From the NCBI GenBank assembly GCA_023101885.1, contig JALPQD010000124.1, forward strand, positions 5,309,101 through 5,373,100: a stretch of DNA of 64,000 nucleotides, given 5' to 3'. Origin of the DNA: Typhlomys cinereus (lineage: Eukaryota > Chordata > Mammalia > Rodentia > Platacanthomyidae). The notes under the pieces are model-generated. The model saw only the letters and a list, made by a program, of their open reading frames with translations. It did no database searches and was not told the DNA's origin. The translations under genes were made by a program, and so were the position numbers. Shown here one piece after another: positions 23,748-35,245 of the stretch (positions are counted from its first letter, which is position 1; every line of letters starts with the position of its first letter).

Positions 23748-23782
23748 TGCACGCACGCACGCACGCATGCACACACACACGT
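23702..23782. repeat. (CA)n / CACG microsatellite
   Basis: A perfect CA run followed by CACG/CATG variants. Confidence 0.95.
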
Positions 23783-24189
23783 GGTTTCCACATGAACTTT
23801 CATGAGAGAAGGAAAACTAGCAAAATTGCCCACCCAAATGCTAAATCTGGAACAGGAACACAAAGCGAGCTGCATTCAATAGCAGTATGGGTGGACCAGC
23901 AGTCAACCTCAGAAGAGCTGCTATCTGTTCTCAGGGGAGTTAGTGCTCAGGACTAGGAAAACCAGTTTCTTGAGATCTTTGGATCTGGCTGACAGCTCAC
24001 TCACAAGCCAGAACACAGAAGTGTGCCACTGGGAATCTGGGCGTTAAGCCACTGAGTCAATGTGCGATGGGAAGTATAAAGGCGAACCCCCCCCCATCAA
24101 AACCAGGACCTGGGGCTGTGTGACCTTCCACTCCAAGGCCACAGCCACATGTGAGCACTGAGGGATTGGCTGCTTGGAGAGCAGGGGGA

Positions 24190-24228
<39 letters not shown>
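24190..24228. repeat. (TG)n microsatellite
   Basis: A perfect TG run leading into the minisatellite. Confidence 0.95.
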
Positions 24229-24446
24229 CAGGTAGACTCTGTGTGTGTGCGTGTGTGTGCAGATAGGTGTGTGTGCATAGGTGAACAGTATGTGTGTGTA
24301 TGCAGGTGGACTCTGTGTTTGTGTGTACAGATGGACAGATGTGTGTGCATAGGTGAACAGTATGTGTGTGTGTGCAGGTGGACTCTGTGTGTTTGTGTGT
24401 ACAGATGGACAGGTGTGTGCACAGGTGAACAGTGTGTATGTGTGTG
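24229..24446. repeat. ~73-bp TG-rich minisatellite, three units
   Basis: The unit starting AGGTGGACTCTGTGTG recurs at 24230, 24304 and 24376 (spacings 74 and 72). Each contains 'acagatggacagatgtgtg' and 'cataggtgaacagt'. Confidence 0.9.
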
Positions 24447-24479
24447 TGTGTTTGTGTGTGTGTGTGCGTCTGTCTGTTT

Positions 24480-24600
24480 GTCTGTCCGTCTTTCTCATTA
24501 TGTAGCCCAGGCTGACCTCAAACTCATGATCCTCCTGCTTTAGCCTTCTCATGCCCTCCATACTTGTATTACAGGTGTGCACCACTAGGACTATGGTCCT
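24480..24600 (-). repeat. B1 SINE
   Basis: 'tcattatgtagcccaggctgacctcaaactcatgatcctcc' and 'attacaggtgtgcacca' are reverse B1. Confidence 0.85.
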
Positions 24601-24654
24601 TTCCATTCTCTTGCTGGATCTATTCCACTAATTGCTTTCTTAATCATTTTCCCC

Positions 24655-24677
24655 CCCATGTTGGGGATGGAACCCAG

Positions 24678-24774
<97 letters not shown>
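24655..24774. repeat. ID fragment plus long (CA)n
   Basis: A short reverse ID piece ('gttggggatggaacccagg') is followed by about 48 CA units with one CTCA break. Confidence 0.85.
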
Positions 24775-24779
24775 CTGTC

Positions 24780-27550
24780 CTGTTGAGCTTCTTCCCCAAC
24801 TCTCCACCCTAACCTCTCACTGTTGTACTCTGTTGCTTCCTGCTTCCCCTGAATACACACCTGCCAGGAGGCTCTCTTACCTTTGCAAACATGGGAAATT
24901 GTTCTGACCTTGAACAACCAGCACTCGTTTTTTACTGCCAACATTTCCAGCATGACCCTACACTCAAGGTTCCACCCTTCCTTATACTGGGCTCCTTCTT
25001 CCTTCTGAATATGACTTTCTCTGCCACTTTTCTATTTCTGAACTGAAATTATTGCCAAATTTCATACCAACTTCTAAGCTCCCAATATCTGTCATCTCCA
25101 CTCAGTTTTTATCCTTCTTTTAATTAAATTTTTTATTCTTCTTGACTTATGATCAATTTGCACTGATGACCAAGGCGATCCCTTGCTTCTTCTCTGATGT
25201 AAAGGTGTCACAATCTTGACTTCCTCCCCTGGGACCTTTCTTCCCTCATTTCCCCATTTCTGACTATGTCTCCCATTGCTTGGGAAAGGCAGGCGATTCT
25301 AAGGGGAACAGCACAGTGCAGCACTCTCTATTCCACTACTCACCACAGTGCCCGACACATCACGAGCAATAAAAACCACGGTGCCTACCAGAAAGCAGCT
25401 TATCTGTCCCTTGCTGTACCCTTCAGTCCTCTCACGCACCCCAAGTGTTCCCCTACTAGGAAAAACAGTTTTCAGGAAGCTGTGGGAGTGACTAGGGCAC
25501 TGGCCCTGGGGTCCAGCAGCTAGAAGGAAGAGTGTGATCCCAGCAACTGAGCTTGGGTAATCGCGCCGCAGTTAAATGAGCTCTGTCGGTTCACGGTTTG
25601 ATTGACTAAGCTGCGAGGCTGTGTTCTGAGCTTCCTTCCCTCCCTCTTTCCAGAGACGATCTTATTGGTGGGAATCTTTAGCACCACCGCTCTGGTCTGG
25701 TGAAAGGCCAGATTGACTGATTTGGTTTGTTTCTTCTTGGCTCAAATCGATTTCTTGGCACGACAAGTTTAAGAGATTTTCCATTTTAACAGCAGTCTCA
25801 CCATCCGCAGACAGCTCCAGTGCAGACTCTGATGGGGGTCGGAGCTGTCCCTCGGGAACCTGAGAACTCAGCAGAGGGGGCTCCCACCTCTGAGAGCTGC
25901 ATTGTCCCAGCTGGTAGAGCCATGTGGAGACCAAGGGTTCTGGTTCATCAGCCTGATTGTCTGCAAAACAGATACAAGAATATCACGTGGGTATCCTCCT
26001 GTTCCGCCTGCCAGAGGCCCCTGCTCCTAAAGCTGCAGACCTGCGCTTCTAGCCACTGCTGGACATTTTTACGAAGCGACTAAACCCCAGCTCACTCTGG
26101 GGAATTATTGCTCCTCCTAGAAGGTTCAAGGTTGCAACACAGTCACCCCGGTAGACAGCTTCCGTTTGCTTTTCTCACTCCTTCTCCTACACGCCTCTCT
26201 GCTCTGGATCCCCAAGGTACTGAGACTCTGCCGCCTCCTAGCTGGACACAGTGGCCTCCTGGCTGCTCTTCTGATTTTCTGTCCCACCGCACACACTCTA
26301 CCAGGCACTTCCAGCTTGCAGCCTGAAGACCGAATCCAGCCATATGTGGTTGAGGACAAAAGAGAACATGACCCATCATGAAATCATAAACTCATACAAA
26401 GCATTATGAGATCTTTTGCCTTCAATTTTTTGGTCACCTGTTTGCATAGTCCTGGAGCTCTGTATATGATCAAGTGGTTTCACATTCACGATGTTAGAGG
26501 GTTGCACGTACCTTAGAGTCTACTCCTTTAGTATGCACAACACTTTCAGTCTGCCTTAAAACAGATTGGGCTCAGTCACCTTTGGGGGGCTGAGGCAGAC
26601 CTCTGGCCTCTCTTCTGTCTCCTTTTTCCGTTCTTCCAGGTCGGTCTAAGTAATGGGTATTGTCACCCCACTTATTCTAGCAACTTCTTCTCTCACCATA
26701 ACTTTCTCCCCACTGTCACCCAGACCTGGTGACAGTGCTGCAGGCTGCACTTACTGCAGGCTGCAGGTTGCCTACACCCTGAGGTTAGCAGTAACCCTGC
26801 TGTCTTCTGATCCCCTAAAACATCGAAATGATTGAGTCTATGTTTCAGCTCCTGTCCCACCTTCCCCTGAGCAAGGGGCCATATCCACAGCGCCTTGTAA
26901 ATGACAGGCGATAGCACACGTTTACACAATTGAAAGAATCACCTTATCAACACCTTCCGCCCAGACACCTGGGGTTTCCATGGTGTCATTATCAGCTCGT
27001 TTCCTGCCCAAATAGCTAACTGATAATTGCTCCCCAGGGAAAGAAGATTCCATTAGAGTTAGGCTTTGGGTGAACAGCATGTGTCTAAAGGGAAACAGCC
27101 AATGAATGAGCCATTCCTCAAACATAGGAGTGTCATCGAGAGCTGGGGGATGACCAGCCTCTTTGTCTAGTGTCCTTGGGATGCGGGCTTTAAACTTACT
27201 GAACAGCTCACGATCACCCTCCATCCTGGGGTCTCTCCAGAATCAGCCTTGGGGAGATAATTAGCAATCCCTCCTTGATCTGCGCCCTGGTTTTCCTTTC
27301 TGCTATCTAATCTCTGAGCCTGTAGAAATGGGTCACCCACTTCCCAGAGATGTACTTCCAGAACTCTCTTTTTTTCCAGGAACCAAAGCACAAGGCAGAA
27401 AACAAGAGAAGCAACTTCATTTGTTGGAGGTGGGGATGTTGACATGTCCCCATCCAGCTCTAGCTTTGGGGGAACAGTTGGAATGTCCTGAGGGGAGTAC
27501 CTGACAGTTGGCACTCACTGAATGGCATTTCCAGAAGAAAGGAAAGATGC
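24780..27550. other. Repeat-poor sequence around the candidate exon
   Basis: It contains the candidate exon at 25802-25960. Two adjoining - strand frames (26922-27224 and 27167-27514) are open but lack clear splice boundaries. No SINE was recognised here, which is unusual for this window. Confidence 0.4.
25802..25960 (-). CDS. Candidate internal coding exon, unknown protein
   Basis: On the - strand, an acceptor with a good tract (TTCTTGTATCTGTTTTGCAG, AG at 25962-25961) is followed by 159 nt ending at ATG|GTGAGA (donor GT at 25801-25800). In the frame entered with two bases there is no stop: 53 codons, phase 1 at both ends. The predicted peptide is polar and Pro/Ser/Glu/Leu-rich, with EPEPLVSTWLYQLGQ near the start and PPSESALELSAD at the end. 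It resembles a cytoplasmic-tail or linker segment more than a folded enzyme domain. I cannot name a gene. The flanks (24.8-27.5 kb) are the most repeat-poor stretch of the left half. Its incoming phase fits the outgoing phase of the block at 55860-56109, but they are 30 kb apart and any link is inference. A chance frame remains quite possible. Confidence 0.3.
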
Positions 27551-27552
27551 AA

Positions 27553-27592
27553 GACAAAGTCTTAACCCTTGAGCCATCTCTCCAGCCCCAAA
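27553..27592 (-). repeat. B2 SINE head fragment
   Basis: 'cttaacccttgagccatctctccagcccc' is the first 30 bases of a B2 in reverse; the rest is missing. Confidence 0.75.
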
Positions 27593-27883
27593 AGAAATTA
27601 CATGTATTAGCTTACATGTAATGGAGTTTTATAGGTAGCGATTAAGCACTTGTTCAAAAGCAATTACTAAATCATTAAACTCTGGTGACCTGTCCCTTCA
27701 CTAGAGTGTGGCTGAAGCCCAGCAGCCATCTGGAGCTTTTTGGGGATGTAGAGACCCCCTGCCAGGTGTAGCACATCAAAAATCTTCATCTTACAAGATC
27801 TTCTAGTGATTTGTATCTGCATTAATGTTTAAGATGCTCTGCCATAAACATTCTATATCAACTTCTTAAAAACAGATTCCAAG

Positions 27884-28130
27884 GGGTTGGAGAGATGGCT
27901 CAGAGGTTAAGACTATGCCTTGAAACAGAAGGACCTGTGTCTGGACTCCAAATCCCACATAAAAATGCTAGGTGAAAATGGCAGCAGCCTGCACTTCTGG
28001 CTCTGGAGGGCGGAGCCTGGGAAACCCCAGAGTGAAGCAAAAAGGAGGTAGAGCAATCCAGGATGATTCCCGAAGTCACTCTTGGGCCTCCACAGGGACA
28101 CACGGTGCCCTCTGATACACATACAGACAA

Positions 28131-28189
<59 letters not shown>

Positions 28190-28192
28190 AAT
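27884..28192 (+). mobile_element. B2-type SINE (subfamily B) with (AAAT)n tail
   Basis: A complete head and body ending in about 15 AAAT units. It is flanked by AACAGATTCCAAG (27871-27883) and AACAGAGTCCAAG (28193-28205). It serves as a reference copy for subfamily B. Confidence 0.9.
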
Positions 28193-28532
28193 AACAGAGT
28201 CCAAGAGCCAGTGTCTTAAAAACTGTCAGCAGTTGCCACACTGCAGGGACTAGTCTTCTCAAAGCACAAATAGCACATGACATCCAGAAAACCAGAGGCG
28301 TCACTACTGAACCCTCCATTCCTCCCAGTCTTCCCCTGGTCTAGTCTTTCTAGGGACAGATGTGATCTCAGAGGATGCTGGTGTGGAGGTACGGGGAAGG
28401 GGGAAGGGAGAGGAGTGGAGGAGCTGGATGGAGATGTTCACAGCTCTTCCCACACTGAATAATTCCTGTAGATGGTGACAGGTCAGGAGCTATCACAACC
28501 CAGGACTTTCAGAGTTCTGAGTGTTTTTTTTT

Positions 28533-29230
28533 TTTTTTAGACTTTATTTATTTATTTTGCACACATGAGTGTGTGTGTGTATCAGAGGTCACTCACTGTG
28601 TGTCCCTGTGGAAGCCTAACAGTGGACTTTAGGAATCATCCTGAATTACTTCTATCTCCTTTTTGGGATTTCCCAGGCTTTGCCCACCAGGGCCAGAAGT
28701 GCAGACTGCTGCCATTTCTGCCTGACGTTTATACATGGAACTCGGAATCCTAACTGTCATAGTTAGACACAGGTGTCAACTTGACAGTTAAGGGTTTAGG
28801 CTCTGGGCACATTTGTAGAGAATTAATGGTTGAGTTAAGCCCAGAGCAAACCTGCAAGAGATTGTCTAGCTGATGGGGAAGGCCCAGTCCATGGTGGATG
28901 GGACTAGGCTCTGAATAGGTGAATAAAATACTGAGAACAGGTTGAGGAAGTCGGCATCCTTCTGTACATTTGACCAGACATGTTGGTCTGGCAAGTAAGG
29001 ATCATGTCTCAGCCATTATGTGGTGATCGTTTGGCCTGTTCCCTCGGCCCTGGTGTTGGTGCATCCTTTCCCATTAAGCTGTAACTGACTATTGTAAGAA
29101 AATAAACCTCTCATTCCCTTAAGCCGTTCGATGGTCACTTATCAGCAACTAAGCAGGCGAACTGCACACTAACTCAGGACCTTCTGCTTGAGAGGCAGAG
29201 TCTTAACCTCTGAGCCATCTCTCTAGCCCC
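28533..29230 (-). repeat. B2-type SINE (subfamily B), interrupted
   Basis: The distal body is at 28540-28755 and the head at 29175-29229, split by the DNA element at 28756-29166. Confidence 0.85.
28756..29166 (+). mobile_element. ~410-bp nonautonomous hAT-like DNA element
   Basis: The insertion is flanked by an 8-bp duplication with one mismatch (TCCTAACT 28748-28755 / CACTAACT 29167-29174), the size hAT transposases make. It shares order with 30955-31375 and the reverse of 34170-34605: 'gtgtcaacttgacagttaagg', 'gagagattgtctagctgatgggga', 'gtctggcaagtaaggatcatg', 'ataaacctctcattcccttaag', 'agcaactaagcaggc'. It has no coding capacity. Confidence 0.7.
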
Positions 29231-29239
29231 TGGTGTTTT

Positions 29240-29555
29240 CCAAAGGATTGACAACCTGGTCAGCTTGAGAGAAAGGCTGCCCCAGTCTTGAACACTTTAA
29301 AGGTCCACCCACAGATAGATCGAAGATGAATTGGTAAACAAGTTATGGCATAAGCCATGTGACGCATGCCATGCATCAACAGAAAGGAGTTGCTGATACT
29401 AGTAACAGCATAGAGAATTCTCCATGTAAGTTTTTTATGAACAAGCAGACAAGACAAAAAAATACTGTAGATTACACACACACACGCACACACACAGAGG
29501 AATCTATGGGTGTGCAAATCTATCATCATTCAGATCTAGAACTGCCAACCAAAAG
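29240..29555. other. Unique sequence, no gene seen
   Basis: A short CA run is at 29474-29498; nothing else recognised. Confidence 0.4.
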
Positions 29556-29628
29556 AAACCCTTCTTACCTTAATTAGCTCTTGTCAGGCATTTTACCATA
29601 GCAATGAGGAACATGACTAATACAGTAC
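29556..29628 (+). repeat. hAT-like element 3' end fragment
   Basis: 'tcaggcattttaccatagcaatgaggaacatgactaatac' is the 3' end of the URR1-type rodent element. Confidence 0.6.
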
Positions 29629-29631
29629 TCT

Positions 29632-30228
29632 TGGGTCTTTATCTGAAGGAATCTAAGTCAACATACCAGAAGGATACTTGCACACTCATGTTTGATTTAG
29701 ATAAGGAACCAGCCTAGATGTTTATCAACAGATTAATGGATAAAGAAAATGTAGCATATATGTACAATAAGGTTTTGTTCCATCATAAATAAAATGAAAC
29801 TGTCATTTGTGGGAAAATGGATGGACGGAACTGGTGTTCATCACATTGAGCAAAATAAGCCAGACTCAGTAAAAATAATATGTTTCTCTCATATGCAAAA
29901 TCCAGACTTAGATATGAATGTGCATATTTAATATCAGGGACAGGAAAGCAGAAAGAGACACTCTAAGGACATGTCTTTTCTCATATGAAAAGTCTAGATT
30001 TTAAACACACACACCCACAGATACACACACGCATACACACACAGGTTTCTACCACCACATTATGTGACATTAAAGCAGAAGAAGGTAAAGGGGTCTATGG
30101 TGGAGGATAAGAAAGGGGATCAGCATGAAGAGAGAGAAGAGACAGGGAAGGGTAGTGGGACTGGCTAATACGAACAAGGGATAAGGATATATGTATCAGA
30201 ATATCATAATGAAACCCATTATTTTCAG
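29632..30228 (+). repeat. L1 LINE 3' end
   Basis: 'gatgtttatcaacagattaatggataaagaaaatgtagcatatatgt', 'gaaaatggatggacggaactgg' and 'attgagcaaaataagccagactcag' are the conserved L1 end. They are followed by a rodent L1 3'UTR with 'atcataatgaaacccattattttc'. No open frame remains. Confidence 0.85.
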
Positions 30229-30415
30229 AATAGTGAGATGACTCAGCGGGTATAAAAGTACTTGCCATACAAGTTTGACAACATGAATTGATCCTAGAAA
30301 TCCATGTAAAGATGGACATAATAACCAACTCCACAAAGTTGTCCTCGGATCATCACACATAAGCCATGGAATAGGCTTGTGTGCACACACACAATAATAA
30401 TAATAATAATAAATA
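30229..30415 (+). repeat. B2/B3-type SINE
   Basis: Head 'atagtgagatgactcagcggg', B-box-like 'catgaattgatcctagaaatccatg', 'gtcctcggatcatcaca' and a CA/AAT tail. Confidence 0.7.
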
Positions 30416-30429
30416 ATTTTAAAAAGAAA

Positions 30430-30950
30430 AGGGAAAAGAAAGCTTACTGAGAAGCCAGTGTCTAAGTATGAAGTGGCTACTAGAAGAAGGGGGTTTGTTA
30501 CAATGTGGAAAGACTGCAGACTCAGGCAAATCTACAGGATGTGCACACATAGGAAGAGGGGAGGTCCTGGTTGGAATCTGCTAGGAGGGGAGGTGTGTTG
30601 CATTCTGCGCACAGAAAACAATTTACATGCTAAATTTTGGAAGAAGACGCAGGGAGACACCATTTCCTTAGTCCTTTCTGGTGGAGAGAAAAAAAGCAGA
30701 TTGGGAGTTCAAACACAGATCATGGAACCATATAACCTGGGAAGTGTGTCTAGCTTCTTTTCTGAGTTTCCTTCCTCTGTGTGAACACGTGTGGGACAGA
30801 TGGGATGGGTCCCCAAACATTGGGTGTGCTTTTAGATGTTAGGACTATGTCAAGGATAGGTATGTGGAGTGTTGACCACACACCCCTGCTGAGCTACCCA
30901 TTCACAGTTCTCTTGGTCAACACAGACCCTCTAAGTAAGGTTTGGAAGGT
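30430..30950. other. Unique sequence, no gene seen
   Basis: No gene or repeat recognised. Confidence 0.4.
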
Positions 30951-30954
30951 GTGC

Positions 30955-31378
30955 TAGCTAGATGTCAACTCAACAATTGAAGGCTGAGCTCTGGGCACAT
31001 TTGTGAAGAGTTAGTAGTTAAAGCAAGTCCTTGGACGAGACTGTGAGAGATTATCTGATTGATATAGGAAGACCCAGCCATAGAGAGTGAGACCAGTTTC
31101 TGGGTGGGTAGATAAAATGGAGGGAGTTGGTGCATAGTTTGGCATTCTTCCACATACTTTGCACAGACTTGCTATTTGGCAAGTAAGGTTTGCCTCTCCC
31201 TCAGCATTTTGTGGATATGATGTAGCCAGTTCCCTTGGCCTGTGATGATGGGCTTTCCAGTCAAATTGGACTAAGAACTGTAATCAGACAATCACAAGCC
31301 AAAATAAAGTCCACTCGTTCCCATAAGTCATTGTGTCATGAATTTATCAGCAACAAGCAGGCAAGATGCAACAGAAGG
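30955..31378 (+). mobile_element. ~420-bp hAT-like DNA element, second copy
   Basis: It is homologous throughout to 28756-29166: 'gatgtcaactcaacaattgaagg', 'gagagattatctgattgatatagg', 'tttggcaagtaaggtttgcc', 'aaaataaagtccactcgttcccataag'. No clear target duplication is left. Confidence 0.7.
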
Positions 31379-31379
31379 C

Positions 31380-33470
31380 AAAGGCAGGGGACATGATGTG
31401 TCATACGGGGCACCCGAGGAAGACACCAGGTAGCCAGGACCAGAGAGAGAAAGGAAGGGAAAACAGGAGTCTGCAGTTTGTATTGTGGTTTCCATGTTGC
31501 CAGGGCAGGTCAACATCTCGGGGTGGCCTGGTTGGGGTGGTTTCATAGAGCTCTGACTTATCATGGTAGCCCCTTTTTGCCTACTGCCTGCCCTGATTTA
31601 TCCGAAGTAACAGATATACCCTGCAAGGGCCACAGAGTCTGCCTCTGGATTGGTTTGTTGGTTTTTGAAAGGTGTGCCCCCCAACCCCAGGTTCTTACTA
31701 CGTCTAAGAATCAGCAGCTTGAACAGTTTCTCGTCAGCCAGAAAGATTAAGATATTAAAACATCAGAAAATACAGAACATGTTCAAAAATATTTATAATA
31801 TTCCATAGAAAGCCTACCTAACTGCCCAAGCTTGAAGCTATCCCAGTAGGAAGGCAGATTGGGACAGAGAATGGAGGCTTTCCACACAATTATGTATTCT
31901 CAGAGGTTGTCTGGAAGAAGCAGCCAGTCTGGTAAAGCTACTCTGCAGCAGGGCCATGAGAGAATGCAGAGAAAAATCTTCCACTGCACCGAATAGAAAA
32001 GTCCTACTGGCACCTTACTTGCAGGTAGGGCTGCAGTACACATGGAGCCCCCAACCTGAAGGGCGCACACTGAGGAGTCACTTTTCTTTATTTACTCCAC
32101 TCCCACAAGACGGTCTGATGGTGACAGATCTGGCTCAGAAGAGCCCAGAAGCCAGAGGCCACTCTCTCAGCTACTGAACATGAAATGGTTTTATTACTCT
32201 GGCTCTCCCTAGAGTGCTTTAGAAAACAAACATGTTTAAGTCACCGGCTCTCCCACCAGGCCCGCAGGCCCCCACAAGAAGGTGGCATCTTTGTTTTCTT
32301 GGGGATGGGTTTTTTGGAGGGAAGCATCGATGGAGGGAACCTGGGCCAAAAATCACTTCTGTTTTCGTTATCTTGTTCTGAACATTTATGCAATTTTATT
32401 TGCAGGCTTGAGATGTTTTGGCTTCAGATAGTCCCTCTCGGCTGTTTCCCCAGAAGTTTCCTTCTCCCCCATCCTTGCCACCAGCTACCATGAAAGAAGA
32501 CTTCTTTTTCCTCATCTTGCAGCATGACCTTAGAGGTCACAGGTGGTTCCTTTGTTGATAATACAAGAAAAACCAACCACTCCTTTAAACTGGATACAGG
32601 CTTTGACAAAAGACACTTTGGTGTGTGTCTGGGTGTGTCTAGGTGTGTCTGGGTGTGTTTGTTCTGACCTGGGGCATCCCTGAAAGTGGATCTTTCACTG
32701 TAGAATTAACCTCTGTTGGAAAGGCCTGGATGGGAGGCTCACTCCTAGAGAGACTCCAGCTTAGGCCTGCACGGACTCTCCCTCCTGAAAACCCACACAG
32801 CTTAGAGCCACCCCCTATTTCAAAGGTTTCACGAAGGCTTGTCCCAGAAGAGTTTTGCCAGACAATTTACTACTCTGTTGAAGGTCCCCTGAACTCTAGC
32901 TATTAATTTTTTGAGTGTTGTTTAGGTGCTGCTGCAACATAGAAGTTTTGTTCATTGATTTCTTTAAGCTTTTATTATGCTATGTGTGCTGTTGGTATAA
33001 ATCATTTAGATTTATGAGGCGGTGTATTCCATTCTCGTGCATAGCTTTGCAGAGCCCAAGGAGCCTAAAGAAATCATTACTTACTCTTGGTTCTTAAGAG
33101 TCCTTGAACAGGGTTCTCGCCAGGCACGTGAAATGTGAGCCCCAGGAGAGGATGGGTAGCCAGCTTGTCTCCTTGAACTGGACATAGCAGGTAGGCTGCT
33201 TCTCTTTTCCACTGCAAAGAACTCTCATTTTCTGGCTTAGCTGAGAACATGGTGCTAAATATTTAATGAGGTGGATGTTGTCTGACATTTTTCCTCCAAG
33301 CAAAACAGCTGCCATTTTTGTCCAGCTGTAACTACTTTCAAGAGACTATCAAAACCGGACCTGTTGACTGTCAGAGCTCCCTCCGAGACAGAGGGAGTGG
33401 GGATGGTCATTGGGCCCTTTCCTGGGATTCTTACTGCTCCATCAAGTGCCTCCCATCCATTGCAATTCTA
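31380..33470. other. Unique sequence, no gene seen
   Basis: Repeat-poor, with a short TGTGTCTAGG/TGTGTCTGGG repeat at 32622-32660. No convincing exon. Confidence 0.4.
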
Positions 33471-33474
33471 TCCT

Positions 33475-33855
33475 GGTTAGTTTGATGCAAAGATCTGACA
33501 GGAGGGATCCACATGCTGATGTATGTGTGTATGTATATGTGATGCTCTCAAGGTCTCAAGGCTTAAGGAGGAACTACTGTATATAGACTGAGGAAGGGTA
33601 ATTGGAGACTGGATTTGATTTATGCAGACATAAGGAAGCCACACTGGGATGAAACCTTCCACTGTGACTGCTTTGGGGGTCATTTGTGCTCCTGTGAGTA
33701 CACCTCACTTACATTCCTGTAAACTTAATAAACCTTGCAGATTTCCCAAGTTAGATTTTGGTGTTGATTGTTACTTTAGTCTGTTGTTAGAACCCTATCT
33801 GGGGTGGATAGACATTTGTGTGGTGTTTCTCCAGAGAAAGTTTTGCACAATAAAA
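33475..33855 (+). repeat. Possible solo LTR
   Basis: 'gtgactgctttgggggtcatttgtgctcctgtgag' is followed by 'acttaataaaccttgcagatttccc', a polyadenylation signal in an LTR-like setting. The family is not recognised and the edges are uncertain. Confidence 0.35.
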
Positions 33856-34169
33856 GATGAACCAGAATGTGTATAATATAAAGTGAGTGAGGACTGGTGA
33901 ACAGGGCTTTCTTACACAAAAATAACATGCTCATGGAGAGCAATCATAAAATTCTAAAAAGTAAAGGAAATTATTAAAGTCATTAGTAATCTTACCATCC
34001 TGAGTTAAGCATTGCTGAGCTTTTGATGTATGCTCGTCCAAAAGCATGTGTGTTGCACTGTGTGTATACTTTTGGTGTGAATACATGTGTGTTTACACAT
34101 GATTTTTAAAATAAAAACAGTAACAATGTATATGTAGCTCATCTTTTCAAAAATTCAAATGCATGACTG

Positions 34170-34605
34170 TTGCAGTTTGCCTGCATGGTTGCTGATAAAT
34201 GATCATCAAACAGCTTAAGGAAACAAAGGATTTATTTTATCTTATGATTACTGGTTACAGTTCTCAGTCCAGCTTGACAGGAGAGCATGCACCAACATTA
34301 GGGCTAAGGGAACTGGCCACACTGTCATCACATAACAGCTGAAAGAAGGATGATCCTTACTTGCCAGACCAGCATATCTGGCCAAGGGTACATAAGAATG
34401 CTAACTTCCTCAATCAGCTCTCAGTATTTTATTCATCTCTCAAGGCCTAATCTCACCCACCACAGGCTGGACCTTCCCCATCAGCTAGACAATCTCCTTC
34501 AGGTTCGCTCCGGGCTTAACTCAACTACTAATTCTCCACAAATGTGCCCAGAACTCAAACCCTCAACTGTCAAGTTGACACCTGTGCCTAACCTTGACAA
34601 TGACT
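34170..34605 (-). mobile_element. ~430-bp hAT-like DNA element, third copy
   Basis: On the - strand: 'ggcacaggtgtcaacttgacagttgagg', 'ggagattgtctagctgatggggaagg', 'ctggcaagtaaggatcatcc', 'ggttgctgataaatgatc' (reverse end). It is closest to 28756-29166. Confidence 0.75.
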
Positions 34606-34767
34606 ATTTGTTACCACAATACCTACATCAGCCTGTGAATGTATTATAGTTTATCTGAACCATTCCCTCCTGTCATATTTGCATCCAATTAATCAGATAA
34701 CTAAGAAGTCCTCAGTGGCACTAAAAGGTTCCAAAGCTCAGAAGAAGACAGCATGAGTTAAAGGAAG

Positions 34768-34945
34768 GTAAAGACCAGTGAGATGGCTCAGTGGGTTAAG
34801 GTACCTGCTTGCAAATGTAATGACCTGAGTTTGATCCCTGGAAATCCACATGGTGGAAAGAACCAAAGTTGTCTCTTACCTACACCCTTCTCCTTCCATT
34901 CCCTCAATTAATAAATTATTTTCTCAAATAAATAAAATATTTTTT
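34768..34945 (+). repeat. B2/B3-type SINE
   Basis: 'gaccagtgagatggctcagtgggttaaggtacctgcttgcaaatgtaatgacctgagtttgatccctgg' is an older B2/B3 head, ending in an AAAT-like tail. Confidence 0.8.
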
Positions 34946-35134
34946 AAAATTAAAGAAGTTTAAGTTACTATTTTGGGTTGCACTAGTGACATCCACCCAC
35001 AAACATGAGGACAGAAACCTTGTCTAATATATTAAGGAAGAATCTGACAAAGCCAGGTTGGGTCTAGTGGAAATAAGGTTGCAGATCTAAAGTAGTCACA
35101 TCTGTAATGTCAATATTAATTTAGTTTTGAAGCT

Positions 35135-35245
35135 AAGTATGTCAGTTCTTTTCTTCGGCAAGTTGTAAAACCTTTCGAACCTTGGTTTCTTAATCTGTAT
35201 AAGGGGAAATCTTTATTTCCTTATTGGGGTAACTGTGATCATAAA
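35135..35245 (-). repeat. MIR fragment
   Basis: 'ttcttcggcaagttgtaaaacctttcgaaccttggtttcttaatctgtataagggg' is a reverse MIR. Confidence 0.75.

Noticed and set aside
24097..24606. 169-codon - strand frame
   Set aside because: It is a translation of the TG/CA minisatellite and an adjoining B1.
26922..27514. Two adjoining 100-115 codon - strand frames
   Set aside because: They overlap in different frames and no acceptor/donor pair with a good consensus brackets them; kept only as a note in the SINE-free island.
27900..28319. 139-codon - strand frame with Cys-rich start and Tyr/Leu/Ile repeats
   Set aside because: It is the reverse of a B2 SINE with its AAAT tail.
30458..30784. 108-codon + strand frame
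   Set aside because: No splice signals, no recognised domain and no codon bias; compatible with chance.
33094..33315. 73-codon - strand frame with several Cys
   Set aside because: No acceptor or donor at suitable places and no supporting context.
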